This document shows positions 26,696 through 34,585 of a stretch of DNA of 64,000 bases, in pieces (position 1 is the first letter of the stretch; every line of letters starts with the position of its first letter). The position numbers were made by a program, and so were the translations under genes. Origin of the DNA: Synechococcus sp. CS-1325 (GTDB lineage: Bacteria; Cyanobacteriota; Cyanobacteriia; PCC-6307; Cyanobiaceae); the NCBI GenBank assembly GCA_025128135.1, contig JAHLYW010000043.1, positions 103,280-167,279 of the forward strand, written 5' to 3'. The notes under the pieces are model-generated. The model searched no databases. It was not told where the DNA came from and worked only from the letters and a program-made list of their open reading frames with translations.

Positions 26696-27514
26696 GTGCC
26701 GAGCTTCCTTGCAGCCGCTCTGCAGATGACCAGCACACCGGACCCGGAGGCCAATTTCGCCGCCGCCGAAGAGCTGATCGAACTGGCGGCCCGGCGGGGG
26801 GCCGAGCTGGTGGGGCTGCCGGAGAACTTCGCCTTCATGGGCGACGACGAGCGGCGGCTTGAGCTGGCCCCGACCCTGGCGGAGCGCTGCAGCCGCTTCC
26901 TGGTCACGATGGCGCGGCGCTACCAGGTCACCCTGCTGGGGGGCGGCTTTCCAGTCCCCGCCGGCGAGAAGGTCACCTTCAACCGCGCCGAACTGGTCGG
27001 CAAGGACGGCCAGCTACTGGCCCGCTACGACAAGATCCATCTCTTCGATGTGGACCTGCCCGACGGCAACACCTTCCGGGAGTCGGAAACGGTGCAGCCG
27101 GGCATGGCCCTCCCACCGGTGGTGGATGTGCCGGGCCTCTGCCGCGTCGGCCTGTCGATCTGTTACGACGTGCGCTTCCCGGAGCTCTACCGCCATCTGG
27201 CCGGGGCGGGAGCCGAGCTGATCATGATTCCTGCCGCCTTCACGGCCTTCACCGGCAAGGACCACTGGCAGGTGCTGCTCCGGGCCCGCGCGATCGAGAA
27301 CACCGCCTACGTGCTGGCGCCGGCCCAGACCGGACTGCACTATGGGCGCCGGCAGAGCCATGGCCATGCCCTGGTGATCGATCCCTGGGGAACGGTGCTG
27401 GCCGATGCCGGCGTGGCCACGGGACTGGCGGTGGCACCGGTCGACTCCAGCCATGGTCAACGGGTCCGGACCCAGATGCCCAGCCTCAAGCACCGCCGTC
27501 CATCGCTGTTCTGA
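26696..27514 (+). CDS. Carbon-nitrogen hydrolase, Nit2/omega-amidase-like
   Basis: The 272-residue amidase has the nitrilase-superfamily catalytic triad in order: Glu43 (LPENF), Lys113 (YDKIHLFDV) and Cys156 (SICYDVRFPEL). The DKIHLFD phrase is typical of the Nit1/Nit2 group, which hydrolyses deaminated glutathione or omega-amides of 2-oxo acids; this is metabolite repair. I choose GTG 26696 because the family begins about 10 residues before ALQM. The frame runs further upstream to 26648 without conservation. The cell-wall amidase gene follows after 8 bp. Confidence 0.9.
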   Translation: MPSFLAAALQMTSTPDPEANFAAAEELIELAARRGAELVGLPENFAFMGDDERRLELAPTLAERCSRFLVTMARRYQVTLLGGGFPVPAGEKVTFNRAELVGKDGQLLARYDKIHLFDVDLPDGNTFRESETVQPGMALPPVVDVPGLCRVGLSICYDVRFPELYRHLAGAGAELIMIPAAFTAFTGKDHWQVLLRARAIENTAYVLAPAQTGLHYGRRQSHGHALVIDPWGTVLADAGVATGLAVAPVDSSHGQRVRTQMPSLKHRRPSLF

Positions 27515-27522
27515 TCCTGGGG

Positions 27523-28650
27523 ATGCCCTGCCCACCACTGCTGGGGCCGCTGCGCAGCGGACTGATCGGTGGCGTCGCCAGCCTGGCGATGCTGCTGAGC
27601 GCCCTGCCTGCCCAGGCGGCCAGCGCCCTGGCCGCCTGGCGGATCAACCGCGATGGCGTTCTGGAACTGCGCACCACCCCATCCATCAGCCTGCAGGCGT
27701 TCTATGAAGCGGGCCAGGGCGGCCAGGGGCCCCGGATCTGGATCGATCTTCCCGGTGCCCCCCAGCGCACCCGCAGCCTGCGCGGCAGTGGCCTGCTGCG
27801 GGAGGTCCGCATCGGCAGGCCCGATGGAGCCACCACCCGGCTTGTGCTCGAATTCGCCCCCGGTACCCAGCTTGATCCCAGCGCGATGCGACTGGTGGGG
27901 ACAGCCCGGGATCGCTGGCGACTGGAGGTGAGCGGGCTCCGTTCAGGCGGCATCGAGCCAACGGGAGAAGGGGATGTGGATGCCGCTGCGGTGGCCTGGC
28001 GGCCCCGTCCTTCGCCGTGGCGGGCCGAACCCTCCCCTTCTGCGTTTCAAGGGGGCAGCGGCAACCCCCTCAGCGCCGGTGGCCTGCCTTCCGTGCCAAG
28101 GGGACGCTTCAAGGTGGTGATCGATCCCGGCCACGGCGGCCCCGACCCTGGCGCCGTCGGGATCGGCGGCCTGCGCGAAACCGACGTGGTGCTGGACGTG
28201 AGCCTGCAGGCGGCCAGGCTGCTGCAGGACCGTGGCGTGCAGGTGCTGCTGACCCGGACCACCGAGGTGGACGTGGATCTGCCCCCGCGGGTTTCGCTGG
28301 CCAACAGCAGCGGTGCCGATGCCTTCCTGAGCATCCATGCCAATGCCCTGAACATGAGTCGGCCGGATGTGAACGGCATTGAAACCTTCTATTTCCAGAG
28401 CTCCCTCTCCAGGGCCCTGGCCAGTGCAGTCCAGGCGGAGGTACTGGCGGTCTCTCCCGGCAGCCCGGACCGGGGCGTCAAACCCGGCCGCTTCTTCGTG
28501 ATCCGCCGCACGGTGATGCCGGCGGCCCTGGTCGAAACCGGCTTCGTGACCGGCGATCTCGACTCCCCCAGGCTGGCCGCCGCCGCCCACCGCCAGCAGC
28601 TGGCCCTGGCCATCGCCCGCGGCATCCTCAACTACCTGCGGGGGGGCTGA
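27523..28650 (+). CDS. amiC: N-acetylmuramoyl-L-alanine amidase with AMIN domain
   Basis: The 375-residue periplasmic enzyme cleaves the amide between MurNAc and the stem peptide, splitting septal peptidoglycan. It has a signal peptide (cleavage near AQA), an AMIN-type domain at about 40-140 that binds cell wall, a Pro/Ser-rich linker, and an Amidase_3 catalytic domain from about 190 on. The zinc ligands are His in DPGHGG, Glu in LRETDV and His in SIHANA; the catalytic Glu is in VETGF. It is followed directly by murI with no gap, another peptidoglycan gene, so the two are probably co-transcribed. Confidence 0.93.
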   Translation: MPCPPLLGPLRSGLIGGVASLAMLLSALPAQAASALAAWRINRDGVLELRTTPSISLQAFYEAGQGGQGPRIWIDLPGAPQRTRSLRGSGLLREVRIGRPDGATTRLVLEFAPGTQLDPSAMRLVGTARDRWRLEVSGLRSGGIEPTGEGDVDAAAVAWRPRPSPWRAEPSPSAFQGGSGNPLSAGGLPSVPRGRFKVVIDPGHGGPDPGAVGIGGLRETDVVLDVSLQAARLLQDRGVQVLLTRTTEVDVDLPPRVSLANSSGADAFLSIHANALNMSRPDVNGIETFYFQSSLSRALASAVQAEVLAVSPGSPDRGVKPGRFFVIRRTVMPAALVETGFVTGDLDSPRLAAAAHRQQLALAIARGILNYLRGG

Positions 28651-29475
28651 ATGCAGGGGCGGATCGGCCTGATGGACAGCGGCCTCGGCGGCCTGACCGT
28701 GCTGCGCCAGGTGCTGGAACGCCACCCCCACCAGCCATTTCTCTACCTGGGTGACACGGCCCGGGTTCCCTACGGCCAACGCTCGGCGACTGAGATCCGC
28801 ACGATCGCCAGGGAGCTGATCGGCTGGTTCCGATCTCAGCGGGTGGATCTGGTCGTGATGGCCTGCAACACCACCAATGCCCTGGCTTTCGACGTGTTCG
28901 AGGCGGAGGCCGGCGTTCCGGTGCTGGGCCTGATCGACAGCGTGGCCGCCCAGCTGCGTGCCGATCGGGTCGGGGTGCTGGCCACCCCCGCCACCGCCGC
29001 CAGCGGTGCCTACGGCCATGCCCTCCGCGCCGGCCATCCCGGCACCCTGGTGGTGGAGGTGGGTTGCCCCGCCTTCGTCCCGCTGATCGAGGCGGGCAAG
29101 CTCGATGACGATCGTCTGCGCCAGGCCGCCCTCCTCTACCTGGAGCCGCTGCTGATCGCCCGCGTCCAGACCATCGTGCTGGGTTGCACCCATTACCCGC
29201 TGCTGCAGGACCTGCTGCTGGAGTTGCTGCCGGCCGGGGTGAGCCTGGTGGATCCTGCTGTGGCAACGGTGGAGAGGCTTGGCAGCCTGCTGCAGCAGAC
29301 GCCTGCAGCACCGGTCACGAGCTGTGGACTTGAGCAACCCCGGTCCCTGGCGAGCAACGGCCGCTTCTGCGTCACCGGCGATCCCCGTTCCTTTGCCGAG
29401 GCCGCCACCCCCTGGCTGGGCTGGCAGCCCGCGGTGGAGCAGGTGAGCCTGCATGGGGCAGTGCGCTCCTCCTAG
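28651..29475 (+). CDS. murI: Glutamate racemase
   Basis: Makes D-glutamate for peptidoglycan by a two-base mechanism. The 274-residue protein has MDSGLGGLTVLR (Asp9), the first catalytic Cys72 in ACNTTNA and the second Cys179 in GCTHYPLL, plus the YGQRS loop. Length and motif order are standard. It starts at ATG 28651 right after the amidase stop and lies 24 bp before sds. Confidence 0.97.
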   Translation: MQGRIGLMDSGLGGLTVLRQVLERHPHQPFLYLGDTARVPYGQRSATEIRTIARELIGWFRSQRVDLVVMACNTTNALAFDVFEAEAGVPVLGLIDSVAAQLRADRVGVLATPATAASGAYGHALRAGHPGTLVVEVGCPAFVPLIEAGKLDDDRLRQAALLYLEPLLIARVQTIVLGCTHYPLLQDLLLELLPAGVSLVDPAVATVERLGSLLQQTPAAPVTSCGLEQPRSLASNGRFCVTGDPRSFAEAATPWLGWQPAVEQVSLHGAVRSS

Positions 29476-29499
29476 GATCATTGAGGCAGTGCGGTGGAC

Positions 29500-30471
29500 A
29501 TGGCGACGGTTGCTGACTTGCTCCAGCCGGTCGAGAACGATCTGGAAACGCTGCTCAGCGATCTGCGCAACCTGATCGGTGCCGGCCATCCGATCCTGCA
29601 GGCCGCAGCCGAACACCTGTTCAGCGCCGGGGGCAAGCGGATCCGGCCCGGCATCGTGCTGCTGCTCTCAAGGGCTCTCTCCGAGGAGGGGGAACTCGGT
29701 TCGCGCCACCGGCGCCTGGCCGAGATCACCGAAATGATCCACACCGCCTCGCTCGTTCACGACGACGTGGTGGATGAGGCCTCCACCCGGCGCGGGGTGG
29801 ACACGGTCCACAGCCGTTTCAACAATCGCCTGGCTGTGCTGGCCGGAGATTTTCTGTTCGCCCAGGCCAGCTGGCACCTAGCCAACCTGGACGATCTGGA
29901 GGTGGTGAAGCTGCTCTCCAGGGTGATCATGGATCTGGCCGACGGGGAAGTGCGGCAGGGCCTCTACCGCTATGACACCGGCCAGAGCTTCGAAACCTAT
30001 CTGGGCAAGAGCTACTGCAAAACGGCCTCCCTGATCGCCAACAGCGCCAAGGCGGCAGGCGTTCTCAGTGGGCTGGCCACTCCTGAACTCGACCAGCTCT
30101 ACCGCTTCGGTCGGCAGCTCGGACTGGCCTTCCAGGTCGTCGACGACATTCTTGATTTCACCGGCAGCGACCTGCAGCTCGGCAAACCGGCCGCCAGCGA
30201 CCTGGCGGCCGGTTACCTCACCGCTCCCGCCCTGTTCGCCCTGGAGGAACGCCCCGCCCTGGCTGGCCTGGTCGAGAGAGAATTCTGTGAAGCCGACGAC
30301 CTCGACAACGCCCTCGCCATGGTGCGCGGCTGCGAGGCCATTCCCCGCTCCAGGGCGCTGGCCGAGGGTTTCGCACGGGAAGCGCGGCTCTCGCTTCAAT
30401 GGCTTCCTCCATCAGAAGCCTGCTCCGCCTTGCTGGCCCTGCCTGAATTTGTGCTCAGCCGCCTGTCCTGA
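29500..30471 (+). CDS. sds: Solanesyl-type all-trans polyprenyl diphosphate synthase
   Basis: Chain-elongating prenyltransferase that condenses isopentenyl diphosphate onto an allylic primer. The 323-residue protein has the first Asp-rich motif DDVVD (about 88-92), the GGKRIRP IPP-binding segment and the second motif DDILD. The residues before the first motif lack the bulky aromatic pattern of short-chain enzymes, consistent with a long-chain product such as the C45 tail of plastoquinone. ATG 29500 is chosen over GTG 29494. Its last 17 bp overlap a convergent DoxX-like gene. Confidence 0.9.
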   Translation: MATVADLLQPVENDLETLLSDLRNLIGAGHPILQAAAEHLFSAGGKRIRPGIVLLLSRALSEEGELGSRHRRLAEITEMIHTASLVHDDVVDEASTRRGVDTVHSRFNNRLAVLAGDFLFAQASWHLANLDDLEVVKLLSRVIMDLADGEVRQGLYRYDTGQSFETYLGKSYCKTASLIANSAKAAGVLSGLATPELDQLYRFGRQLGLAFQVVDDILDFTGSDLQLGKPAASDLAAGYLTAPALFALEERPALAGLVEREFCEADDLDNALAMVRGCEAIPRSRALAEGFAREARLSLQWLPPSEACSALLALPEFVLSRLS

Positions 30472-30859
30472 GGGCCTGGCGCTCAGCTGTGGGCTGGTTG
30501 GCCACCAACAGCAGGCCCCCGATGATCGCCACGTTCTTGAGCAGCTGAATCCGCTCGCCCGGATCGGTGATCTCACCGTGGAAGATCAGGCTGGTGGGGA
30601 TCAGAAAAATCAGCAGCAGCAAGGCACCCAGCCGGCTCTGCCACCCACTGATCAGCAGCAGGGCGCCGACCGCCAGCAGCAGCATGGCCGCGGCCAGCAG
30701 CAGTGGGGCGAAAGGCAGACCCTTGGCGCTGATCCTGGCGGCGACGGCGCTGAAACCAGTCAGCTTGCCGAACAGAGCATGCAGAAAGACCAGACCGAGC
30801 AGGGTGCGGGCCAGGCCATCAATCAACCGGTTGGGAACGATCATCGGAGCGAGGCGCAT
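30455..30859 (-). CDS. DoxX-like membrane protein
   Basis: The protein has four hydrophobic spans. The first, ARTLLGLVFLHALFGKLTGF, carries the typical DoxX motif with a GK pair, and the last ends at LLLVANQPT. Starts at ATG 30859 or ATG 30844 both keep all spans; a TTG at 30928 would add a tail without family character. Likely a small redox or quinone-associated membrane protein. It converges on sds with a 17-bp overlap. Confidence 0.72.
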   Translation of the reverse strand: MRLAPMIVPNRLIDGLARTLLGLVFLHALFGKLTGFSAVAARISAKGLPFAPLLLAAAMLLLAVGALLLISGWQSRLGALLLLIFLIPTSLIFHGEITDPGERIQLLKNVAIIGGLLLVANQPTAERQALRTGG

Positions 30860-31017
30860 CACCAGGAGGATGGACAGGGCCAGTCTGTGGCCCAGCTCAC
30901 CCACTGGTGGCAGCACCGCCCTGGACAAGGCCGTGATCGCCGGGCTCCATTTGTGTGCCCATGGGCAGGGACTCAGGCGAGAAAATCGAATACCCTCGGC
31001 TCGCCGATCACGATCCG

Positions 31018-31842
31018 ATGGGACAGCAGCACGCCGTATCGGGGCCTGAGCAGGACACCCCGTACCAGAAAGCCCTCACGACGCTGGGAGCCGGCCTCAG
31101 GCAGCAGCGTGAAGCCAGATCCATTGATCTGCCTGAGCTGGCCACCAGGCTGTTCTTTCCGATCGAGCAGCTCGAAGCGCTTGAAGCCGGTGATCGCAGC
31201 CGTCTGCCGGAGCCCGTCTATGTGATCGCCCAGGCCCGCCGGGTTGGGCTGGCCCTCGGCCTCGGCGATGACGGCCGGATCCAGGGGCTCGAAGCGGTGA
31301 TCAGCAGCTCCAGGCATCCGCAGCTGCTGCATCCCCTCACCCATCAGCCCGAGCCCCCTGGCAGACACAAGATCGATGCGAAGCGGCTCTTCAGCCACAC
31401 CACCGAACGCAGCCACCCGCTGAACAGACGGATGATCGGAGTGGCGATCGCCTGTGGGACGGCTGCGGTGCTCGGCTTCACCCTGAACGATCGGGCGCGT
31501 CACCAAACGACTCCCACTCCCATCCGGCAGGAGGCGGCTGGGCAGGCCCTGGTGGCCGCCAGCCCCACTCCCAGAGCAAGCGCTGAAAACGTTCAGACCA
31601 CGGCAGCGGGCCAGATCAGCCTGAGCAGCGCCGAGCCCAGCTGGCTGGAGGTGAGGGATCTTGCTGGCCAGTCGCTTTTCAGGGGCACCCTGAACGGATC
31701 CAGGCAATTCCCGCTGGGATCCGGAGTGAAGGTGATCGCCGGCCGGCCGGATCTGGTGCAGGTGCAGGTCGGCCAGGCCACAGCAAGGCCGCTCGGCAGG
31801 ATCGATCAGGTGAGCTGGCTGAGCTTCGGCCCGACCCGCTGA
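31018..31842 (+). CDS. RodZ-like membrane protein with HTH and DUF4115-like domains
   Basis: The 274-residue protein has an N-terminal helix-turn-helix of the RodZ type (LGAGLRQQREARSIDLPELATRLF then IEQLEALEAGD), a basic linker, a transmembrane segment near MIGVAIACGTAAVLGF, and a periplasmic Ser/Thr/Pro linker leading to a beta-rich C-terminal domain (SWLEVRDLAGQSLFRGTL). This architecture matches RodZ proteins that link MreB to the cell wall, or cyanobacterial relatives that lack an MreB role. I use ATG 31018; upstream codons are poor. Confidence 0.83.
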   Translation: MGQQHAVSGPEQDTPYQKALTTLGAGLRQQREARSIDLPELATRLFFPIEQLEALEAGDRSRLPEPVYVIAQARRVGLALGLGDDGRIQGLEAVISSSRHPQLLHPLTHQPEPPGRHKIDAKRLFSHTTERSHPLNRRMIGVAIACGTAAVLGFTLNDRARHQTTPTPIRQEAAGQALVAASPTPRASAENVQTTAAGQISLSSAEPSWLEVRDLAGQSLFRGTLNGSRQFPLGSGVKVIAGRPDLVQVQVGQATARPLGRIDQVSWLSFGPTR

Positions 31843-31881
31843 TTCCAGCTCCATAGGATGGAGTGATTGGAAGCAGGTCGC

Positions 31882-32199
31882 ATGGTGTTTCAGATCGCCC
31901 TCTCCACCCTGGTTGCCCGGCTTCGATCCCTGCTCCTGATCAGCGGAATCCTGCTGGCCGCTCCACTCGCCAGCTGGGCCGAATCCTCCACCGCTGAATC
32001 GATCTGGGACGAAAGCAACGCCCGGGAGAGAGCGCTGCAACAGGTGCCACAGGGGGCCACGGTAAGCGGAACGAGTTGCGAATCGTTCTCGGTCGGTATG
32101 GGCAACACCCGCTATCGCTGCACGGTGACCTACACATCGACTCCAGCACCTGCCCAGGCTCCAGCAACGGCACCGGCTGCCGCCCCCAGCTCCCCGTAG
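31882..32199 (+). CDS. Small secreted protein, cyanobacterial type
   Basis: The 105-residue product (ATG 31882) has a signal peptide with core LLLISGILLAAPLASWA. The mature part has two cysteines (TSCESF and YRCTVTY), likely a disulphide, and an Ala/Pro-rich tail. The frame also opens at TTG 31867. It follows the RodZ-like gene by 39 bp and precedes an aspartic protease gene by 29 bp. The function is unknown. Confidence 0.65.
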   Translation: MVFQIALSTLVARLRSLLLISGILLAAPLASWAESSTAESIWDESNARERALQQVPQGATVSGTSCESFSVGMGNTRYRCTVTYTSTPAPAQAPATAPAAAPSSP

Positions 32200-32228
32200 G
32201 AGCCAGGTTCCATGAACGGCACAGATCC

Positions 32229-33227
32229 ATGAACGGCACCAGCTGCGGCCCCACGGCTCAGGGCTGGTCTGTGGCGCTGTTGCTGCTGCTTCCAGCCAGC
32301 AGCTTGCCGGCAGCGGCGGCCCTGATCCAGGTCAGGGGTATTCCCCTGGCCGGTGGCATCGTCACGGGCCAGGTTTCGGTGCCGCTTGAGAGGGCCGAAG
32401 GCGGAGACGCACCGGTGCTGCGGTTTCGCACCGAACGGGGCGCGATGGTGGCACTTCTGGTCGATACCGGTGCCTCCTCGACCCTGGTCAGCCCGGACCT
32501 GGCCAAGCGGCTCGGCCTGCGTTCCCAGCTGGTGCCACCTGAAGCCTTCGGCCTGGCAGGGGCCGGTGCCGACTGCGCCGAGCTCCAACCCCGCCGTGCC
32601 CGGTTGCCCCTGCTGCGGCTGGACGGCCAGGGCGGTCAGCTGCAGATCAGAGGCAGCGATGCCCTGGTGTTGGCGGTGCCGGGGCTGCCAGCCGGAATCG
32701 ATGGGGTGCTCGGAGCGCCCCTGCTCCGCCAGCTTCCCCTCTGGATCGATCCCACCACCAACCAGCTCAGCCTCGGCGGGGCGGCACTGCGGGCAGCGGA
32801 GCGGAAGGCCAGAGCCCGCGCCCCGCTCGAGCTGCCGCTGCGCTGGGAGAAAGGGGTACCGCTGCTGGTGCTCTGGGGCGCCAGCGGTCCACTCCCCGCC
32901 CTGGCCGACACCGGCGCTGAGGGCCTGTTCGTGACCCCTGAGCTGGCAGCCCGACTCCAACCTCTCGGCAGCGTCCAAGCGGTGCGTCTGAGCGGGTTCT
33001 GCGGGGAACAACCGGCCAGCCTGGTCCGCCTGGCCGGCCTGCGGCTGGAACCTGGCCCGCCCGGCGCCGCCCCCCAGGCGCCTTTCGCGCCGCTCGAGGC
33101 GATCGTGACCCGCAACCCGGTGTTCGCCGCCCTGGGGGTGGAGGCGATCGTCGGGCAGGAGCTGCTGAGGGATCGCATCCAGCTCTGGCGGCTTGAGCAG
33201 ATGCCGCCCGTGCTCAGCCTCTGGTGA
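32229..33227 (+). CDS. Secreted bilobal aspartic protease-like protein
   Basis: The 332-residue protein begins with a hydrophobic leader (WSVALLLLLPASSLPAAAA) and carries two Asp-Thr-Gly motifs: VDTGASSTLV near residue 80 and ADTGAEGLFV near residue 228. A flap-like Gly-rich stretch follows each one. This suggests either a pepsin-like two-lobed enzyme or two fused retropepsin-like units, with both Asp residues present. The ILG-like helix motifs (LGAPLL, VGQELL) support the fold. It should act in the periplasm or outside. A duplicated ccatgaacggcac at 32211-32242 gives two possible ATGs. I use the second because only it is in frame with the leader. Confidence 0.78.
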   Translation: MNGTSCGPTAQGWSVALLLLLPASSLPAAAALIQVRGIPLAGGIVTGQVSVPLERAEGGDAPVLRFRTERGAMVALLVDTGASSTLVSPDLAKRLGLRSQLVPPEAFGLAGAGADCAELQPRRARLPLLRLDGQGGQLQIRGSDALVLAVPGLPAGIDGVLGAPLLRQLPLWIDPTTNQLSLGGAALRAAERKARARAPLELPLRWEKGVPLLVLWGASGPLPALADTGAEGLFVTPELAARLQPLGSVQAVRLSGFCGEQPASLVRLAGLRLEPGPPGAAPQAPFAPLEAIVTRNPVFAALGVEAIVGQELLRDRIQLWRLEQMPPVLSLW

Positions 33228-33251
33228 AGCCCTGCTGCCTGACCAGAGCAG

Positions 33252-34454
33252 TCAGCCGAGGTTGGGCGGCGGGGCCTGAGTCACCGGTGCGGCAGCCGCG
33301 AGCAGCGCGGCCGGATCCCCGGAGAGAGGAGGAACGATCCGCTGGCGGTTGATCAGCTGCTTGGTCTGCTTTGCCGCTGCCCCGCTCGAAACGAGCCGCC
33401 GCTCCCAGCCTTCGGTGTAGAGGGCCCCCCAGGCTCCGAGGTCCAGAACCGTCACGTAGTCGGCCAGCTGCAACGGCAGCAGCGGTTGACCGAAGAGATC
33501 GCAGACTGCGTTGTGGCCGGCGAAGCGTCCCATCGGGCGGCTGTGCTGACAGGACATCACCGAGCTGTGGCCGGCGTCGATCGGAACCGAGGCGCAATCT
33601 CCCGCCGCAAACAGGGCCTCGACGCCCTGAACCCGCAGGCAGCCGTCCACGGGAAGACGCCCGAGCCGGTCGCGCTCCAGCGGCAGCTGCCCGGTCAGCG
33701 GGCTGGCCTGCATTCCGGCGCACCACACCACGGTGGCGGCATCGATCGCTTCGCCGGAGCTGAAGGTCACCCCGGCCGGGGTGATCGCCGCGACGCCTGC
33801 GCCCAGGCGGGTTTCGATGCCCAGCGCAGCGAGGGCCGCCTCGATCACCGGCTGGGCGGATTCGCCCATGGCCGAGCCGACCCTGGGGCTGTGATCGACC
33901 AGCACGACGCGTCCAGATTCAAGCCTTGACGGCAGTTCGCTCGCCACTTCGATGCCGGTCAGGCCGGCGCCGACCACGACGACGGTGGAGCGCCCTGGAA
34001 AATCAGGCCGGCCGGCCAGCCCCTGAAGATGCTGCTGCAGTCGGCTGGCGCCGTTCCAGGTATCCACATCGAAACCATGCTCGGCCAGACCGGGAATGGC
34101 CGGTCGCCGCAGTTCACTGCCCAGGGCAAAGACGAGACGGTCGTAGGCCAGGCTGCTGGCCCCATCCGGTGTGGAGACAGCCACGCTCCGGGCGGTGGCA
34201 TCCACGGCCAACACATCAGCTTCGACGAACCGGATGCCGACGGGGCCGAGCAGGTCGGGCAGGGGAATGCGCAGGGCGCTCAGGTCGGCTTCGTAGTTGC
34301 GCACACGGATGGCGTGAAAGCGATCGCGGTTTACGAGGGTGATCTCGAGGGCCTCGGCGGCAAGCCCCAGGAGGTCCCGCTGGCGGGCCGCGGCCAGTGC
34401 GCTCCAGAGGCCGGCGAATCCACCGCCGAGCACCAGCAGTTTCTTGGCCGCCAT
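33252..34454 (-). CDS. NDH-2-like NAD(P)H dehydrogenase, second paralogue
   Basis: The 400-residue flavoprotein has FAD fold VLGGGFAGLWSAL and second nucleotide fold VVVVGAGLTGIEVASEL. The FAD-binding C-terminal motif is LFAAGDCAS. It is shorter and diverged from the gene at 14567-15943 and lacks that protein's quinone-region phrase. Relatives include NDH-2 and other quinone or ferredoxin reductases. A Pro/Ala-rich tail closes the protein. It is divergent from the CPBP protease gene with a 131-bp gap. Confidence 0.82.
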   Translation of the reverse strand: MAAKKLLVLGGGFAGLWSALAAARQRDLLGLAAEALEITLVNRDRFHAIRVRNYEADLSALRIPLPDLLGPVGIRFVEADVLAVDATARSVAVSTPDGASSLAYDRLVFALGSELRRPAIPGLAEHGFDVDTWNGASRLQQHLQGLAGRPDFPGRSTVVVVGAGLTGIEVASELPSRLESGRVVLVDHSPRVGSAMGESAQPVIEAALAALGIETRLGAGVAAITPAGVTFSSGEAIDAATVVWCAGMQASPLTGQLPLERDRLGRLPVDGCLRVQGVEALFAAGDCASVPIDAGHSSVMSCQHSRPMGRFAGHNAVCDLFGQPLLPLQLADYVTVLDLGAWGALYTEGWERRLVSSGAAAKQTKQLINRQRIVPPLSGDPAALLAAAAPVTQAPPPNLG

Positions 34455-34585
34455 CGATCTCCTGCTATCGGGTCTGGGCTGGAGCGGTTGCGCTGGGGTC
34501 GAGCCGAGACGCCGGTTCGCACCACCTCTTTACCGGAACCTGCCTGCAGCCGCCAGCCTCGCCGGCACCGCCCCGATGGTGGACG

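Noticed and set aside
31849-31863. Six-bp hairpin (ctccat/atggag) after the RodZ-like gene as a terminator
   Set aside because: Weak stem and no T-run; likely chance in short intergenic DNA.
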